NCBI RefSeq assembly: GCF_000507185.2
Contig: NZ_AYTM02000002.1
Span: 705,501-769,500 of the forward strand
Source: Pseudomonas syringae KCTC 12500
GTDB taxonomy: Bacteria; Pseudomonadota; Gammaproteobacteria; Pseudomonadales; Pseudomonadaceae
Direction of reading: 5' to 3'
Length of the DNA stretch: 64,000 nt
Each line of letters begins with the position of its first letter. The stretch's first letter is position 1. Position numbers and translations under genes: made by a program. Below are positions 41,401 to 47,400 of this stretch, in pieces. Below the pieces are notes generated by a model. That model worked only from the letters and a program-made list of their open reading frames with translations. It was not told the DNA's origin and made no database searches.

Positions 41401-44400
41401 CCGGCGCGCTGTCTTCCAGCATGTAGCGCAACCGCTGCTCCGGATACGCCGGGTCCAGCGGCACGTAGGCAGCACCCGCCTTCAGGATGCCCAGCAAGCC
41501 CACCACCATGTCCGGGCTACGCTCCACGCAGATCGCCACCCGGTCATCCGGCCCGATGCCCAGGCCGATCAGATGATGCGCCAACTGGTTGGCGCGCGCA
41601 TTCAGTTGCGCATAAGTGAATGTGCGCGCCTCAAATACCAGCGCAATCGCTTCTGGCGTTTTTTCTACTTGCGCTTCGAATAACTGATGGACGCAGGTGC
41701 CTTGCGGATAATCCACGGCCGTCGCATTCCACTCCTGCAGCAACTGACGCTCGGATCGCGGCAGCATCTCCAGACTGCGCAGCAACGACTCAGGTGAGTG
41801 TTCCAGCGCGTCGACCAGACTCTCCAGCGCCGTCTCCATGTAAGCACATACCCGCTGCGGATCGATCCCCGCCGTGGCTTGAACGGTCAGTGCAAAGCCC
41901 TCGCCCAGATCGTCCACAGCCAGTGTCAGCGGATAGTTGGTTCGCTCATTCCAGCCCAGGACCTCGATTCCGCCCCAAGCGCGGTCTCCCTGGTCCGAGA
42001 CTTGCGGCTCGGCGCTGTGGCGGTAATTCAGCAGCGCGCTGAACAGCGGCAACGGTGGAGCAATGGCGCTGCAGCGTTGCGCCAGCGCCAACGACGCATG
42101 TTCGTGACCGAGCAGCGCGGTCAGGCGGGCATGCGTGGCCTTCACCCCCTCACGCACGCCTTGCTCACCGACGTTCAAGCACAACGGCAAGGTGTTGATG
42201 AACATCCCCAACGAGCGGTCGGCACCGTCGCCACCCTGCATTCGTCCCAGCAACACCGTACCGAACACCACGTCTTCCTGGCCCGACGTGCGCCCCAGCA
42301 CCTGCGCCCAGGCCAGATGATGCAGGCTGGCAGCACTTACGCCCAGACTCCTGGCTTGCCGGCGGATCCTGCCCGCCAGCTCTGCGGCCACTGCCTGCCT
42401 GGCTTGCTTGATGTCCCGACCGTCACCCTGCACATCGTGCAAACCGAATGGCAGCGTCGGCTCCGTCACCTGACCGAGCATTTCCTGGAAGAACGCTTCA
42501 TGCGCCGCTTGGCTTACGCCCAGTCGCGCCTGCGCCACATGGTTGCGATAGGGTACCGAATCCGGCAGTCCGGCTGCCTGCCCCAGCAGATCCGCCTGTA
42601 CCTCATGTTGCACCACTTCCAGCGCCGTATGGTCCAGCACCATGTGGTGAAACAGCAGAATCGCCACCCAGCGACTATTGGCTTCGTCGTAGGCGTAAGC
42701 CATCTTCATCAAGGGCGCTTTCGTCAAATCCAGCCGGTAATGCCTGGGGTCGAAGCGCTCCTGGAGTTGCTGTTCGATGTCTCCGTCGGCCGCCTTCAGC
42801 TCCAACGCTTCAACGGCCAATGGCGCTTCGCGCCAGACTGTCTGAGCCGGCTCGTCCAGCCCCTCCCACAGCACCGCCGTTCTCAAGATGTCATGCCTGG
42901 CAATCACACCCTGAAGTGCCCGGACAAACGCCTTCAGGTGGTCTTCGCTTGGCAGCGCAAAACGCGTATTTAGCAAATAGGGGTCACCCTCGACCGACGC
43001 AAGGTGGTGGAACAACACCCCTTCCTGCAGTGGCGCCAGTGCATAGATATCCTGGACGTTCGCCGTCCCGCCTGGCACAGCACGCACAATCCGCTCGATG
43101 GCATCCTCGCTCAGGTCCGCGAGCGGCAACATCGACGGTGTAATTCGTGTGCACCCGACCACGATTCCGTTGGCGGGCACCTCTACCTCATGACCGTTAC
43201 CCAATACCTCGGCAAACGCCGAAAGGGTTGGCTGGGCAAACAGCAGCCGCACATCCGCCGACAGTCCCGCTTGACGCATCCGGCCCATCAGACTGACGGC
43301 CAGTAGCGAATGCCCACCCAGTTCGAAGAAGTGATCGTGGCGACCCACCCGTTCGACACCAAGCAGCTCCTGCCAGATTTCGGCAAGCGCCGTCTCCACC
43401 GTCCCGTACGGCGCTTCGTAGCCGCGGCTCACATAAGCGTCGGCCTCCGGCACAGGCAACGCCCGGCGATTCAGCTTGCCGTTAGGTGTCAGCGGCCACC
43501 CCGGCAGTTTCACATACGCGGCCGGCACCATGTACTCCGGAAGACTCGCCTGCAAGGCCGCCCGTAGCGTCTGCACCGCAATGATCTCTTTCGCTTCCCG
43601 CGTCGTGTAATACGCGATCAGACGTTTGTCACCCGGCGTGTCTTCCCGGGCAATCACCACCGCCTCTCCGACACCAGGGCACCCAGCCAGCTGCGCCTCA
43701 ATCTCGCCCAGCTCGATACGGAAGCCGCGGAGCTTGACCTGATCGTCGTTGCGTCCCAGGTACTCGATATTGCCGTCCGCCAGCCAACGACCCAAATCGC
43801 CGCTCCTGTACATCCGCGCCGTCGGGTCGTTGCTGAAACGGTCTTTCACGAACCGCTCTGCGGTCAGCGCATCACGATTCAAATAGCCGCGCGCGAGCTG
43901 TACACCCGCGATATAAATCTCGCCGCAGACGCCAACCGGGACCGGTTGCATGTGCGGGTCCAGCAGATACATCCGGGTATTGGCAACCGGCCGGCCGATC
44001 GGCACGATCCCCGCATGCAGGTCGGGCACACAGTGCCAGTAGGTGACGTCGACAGCGGCTTCAGTGGGGCCATACAGGTTGTGCAATTGCACATGTGCAA
44101 AGCGTTGCTCGAAGTGCTTTTGCAAACTATAGGGCAACGCCTCGCCGCTACAGAACACCTGCCGCAATGTGCTACAGGCCAGCGGGCCAGCCTGATTGAG
44201 GAAGCTCTGCAACATGGACGGTACGAAATGCAATATCGTGACACCCGAGTCTGCGATCAACCCGGCCAGATACTCGGGGTCCTGATGGCCTCCCGGACGC
44301 GCGATCACCAATTGCGCCCCCGCGAGCAAGGGTAGAAAAAATTCCCAGACCGACACGTCAAAACCGAACGGTGTCTTTTGCAAGACGCGGTCTTCGCGAC

Positions 44401-47400
44401 TCAGCCGATATTGGTCCTGTGCCCACAACAGGCGGTTCACAATGGCACGATGCTCGATCATCACGCCCTTGGGCTGACCGGTCGAACCCGAGGTATAGAT
44501 CACATAAGCCAGGTGCTGTGGCGTGACCGTCGGCAACACGCGGTCATGCTCGGTTTCAGCCGCCCAGTTCACGCCTTGCAGATCCAGCACCGGCATCGCC
44601 AGCGCACCCAGCAAGTCCCGGGTCGTACGCTGCACCAGCACCGCCACCGGCGCGCTGTCCTCCAGCATGTAGCGCAACCGCTCCGGCGGATACCCAGGGT
44701 CCAGCGGCACGTAGGCACCACCCGCCTTCAGGATCCCCAGCAAGCCCACCACCATCTCGACACTGCGTTCCACACAGATCGCCACGCGGTCGTCCGGAGC
44801 AATGCCCAGTGACAGCAAAATATCAGCCACCTGATTGCTGCGTTCGTTGAGTTCAGCGTACGTCACTCGCTCGTCGCCGCACACCAGTGCAAGCGCTTGA
44901 GGCTGCTGCTGCGCTTGCTGTTCGAAAAGTTGATGGACCAATAGATCCTGTGGCCAGGCCTGATGTGTCGCGTTGAACTCGACAAGCACTTGCCGACGTT
45001 CGGTTTCGCCCAAAAGCTCGATCGCGCCCACAACCTGGCGCTCGTTCTCGACCATCGCACGCAGCACCCGTTCCAGATACGCCACGTAGCGTTGGGCCGT
45101 CTCGCGGTCGAACAGCGCCGTCGCATATTCCAGCGAACCGACGATCCGTCCCTCCACCTCCGCCAAGTCGAGGGACACATCGTACTTGGTGGTGCGTGCT
45201 ACCGAATCCAGCAGCGTTAGCTCCAGCCCCTCCAACGCCAGTTCTGCGGGCGGCGTGTTCTGCCACGACAGCATCGCCTGGAACAGCGGGCTATGGGACA
45301 AGCTGCGCACCGGCTTGAGCAACTCCACCACCTGCTCGAAAGGCAGATCCTGGTGTTCATAGGCCGCCAGCGTGCAGGCCTTGACGCGACTCAGCAATGC
45401 CTCGACCGCCGGATCGTCCGACACATTCACGCGCAACGCCAGGGTGTTGACAAAAAACCCGATCAGGCCCTCGACCTCAGCGCTCATCCGGTTCGCCACC
45501 GGCGAACCGATCACCACCTCATCCTGCCCGGACAAACGACTCAATACCGTCGCCCAGCCCGCCAGCAATGTCATGAACAGGGTCGTGCCGTGCCGCCGAC
45601 TCAGCGCCTTGAGCTCATGGCTCAGCGTCGCATCCAGCACCACGGGCACCGCATCGCCCGTATAGTCCTGTTGCGCCGGACGTACACGATCAGAGGGCAA
45701 CATCAGCAATGCCGGCGCATCGAGCAGAGCGGTCTGCCAGTAGGTGCTTTGCTTGTGCAATACCTCGCCGCTCAACCAGCCTCGTTGCCACACCGCATAG
45801 TCAGCGTACTGGATCGACAACTGCGGCAACGGGTCTGCATCAGCTTGGCAACCGCTCGCGTAGAGTGCTCCCAACTCGCGCGTCAACACGCCCATCGACC
45901 AGCCATCCGATACGATGTGGTGCATCGTCAACAGCAACACATGTTCGTCATCGCTCAGCCGAACCAGACTCCCTCGAATCAGCGGTCCCTGCTGAAGATC
46001 GAAGCGCCCAATGGCTTCTTCGTCCATCAGTCGTGCCAACTCACTCGAGCTATCGGCATGCGTCGTGAGATCGTACTTGCGCAACGGGCAGCCTGTTTCC
46101 TCGGGATGGATGCAGAGCACTGCGGCCTGATCCCCGGTCTGGACAAACGTTGTGCGCAGTACTTCGTGACGCGCCACAATCCGGTTCAACGCATGCTGCA
46201 AGGCGGCTTCATCCAGCGCGCCGACGATGCGCAGCCCCGCCGGTATGTGGTAAGCAGCGCTGGCACCTTCCATCTGCGCCAGAAACCACAACCGTTGCTG
46301 AGCAAACGACAGCGGCAGTTGCGCCTCTCGTGACGTTGGCACAAGCTGCGGCAGCGTATTGTTTTGTGCCTGCGCCACCACGCAGGCAAGCGCCTCGAGC
46401 TGCGGATTCGCGAATAACGCGGCCAGTTCCAATTCCACGCTCAAACGCTGCCGGACCAGGGAGATGAGCCTCATCGCCAGCAGCGAATGCCCACCCAGCT
46501 CGAAGAAGTGATCGTTGCGCCCCGCCCGATCGACACCGAGCAGCTCCTGCCAGATCTCCGCCAGCGCACGCTCGACTTCGCCTGCCGGCGCCTCGTAGTC
46601 ACGACTGGCATAAGCGTCGTCCCCCGGCGCCGGCAATGCCCGCCGATCCAGCTTGCCGTTCGGCGTCAGCGGCCATTCGGACACTTTCACATACGCCGCC
46701 GGCACCATGTATTCCGGCAGCCTCGCCTGCAAGGCAGCACGCAACGTCTGCGCTGTCATGGCCTGTGCAGTTTCCTGCATCGTGTAGTACGCCGTCAGAC
46801 GCTTTTCACCCGGCGTATCCTCCTGGGCAATCACCACCGCGTCTCTGATGTCCGCGATCTGCCTCAGTTGCGCCTCAATCTCGCCCAGCTCGATACGAAC
46901 TCCGCGGAGCTTGACCTGATCGTCATTGCGCCCCAGGTACTCGATATTGCCGTCCGCCAACCAGCGCCCCAGATCGCCGGTCCTGTACATCCGCGCCGCC
47001 GGTTCGGCACTGAACGGGTCATCCAGAAAACGCTCCGCCGTCAGTTCCGGCCTGTTCAGATAACCCCGGGCAACCCCCGCGCCGCCGATATAAATCTCGC
47101 CGCTGACCCCCATAGGCACAGGCTGGCCGTGCGCATCCAACAGGTAAACCTGCGTATTGGCTATCGGACGGCCTATGTGCAATACCGACTGCGTTGCATC
47201 GATCAGACCGGATGTGGCCACAACCGTGGTCTCGGTCGGACCATAGTTGTTGATCAGCGCAACCCGACTATCCGGATTGGGAAACTGACGCAACCGGTCT
47301 CCACCGATCAGCAACGTTTGCAGCGACGCCGGCTCGATCCCTTGGGCGAACGCAATCTCGGCAATCGGCGTAGGCAAGAAGCTCACATCCAGATCTTGCC

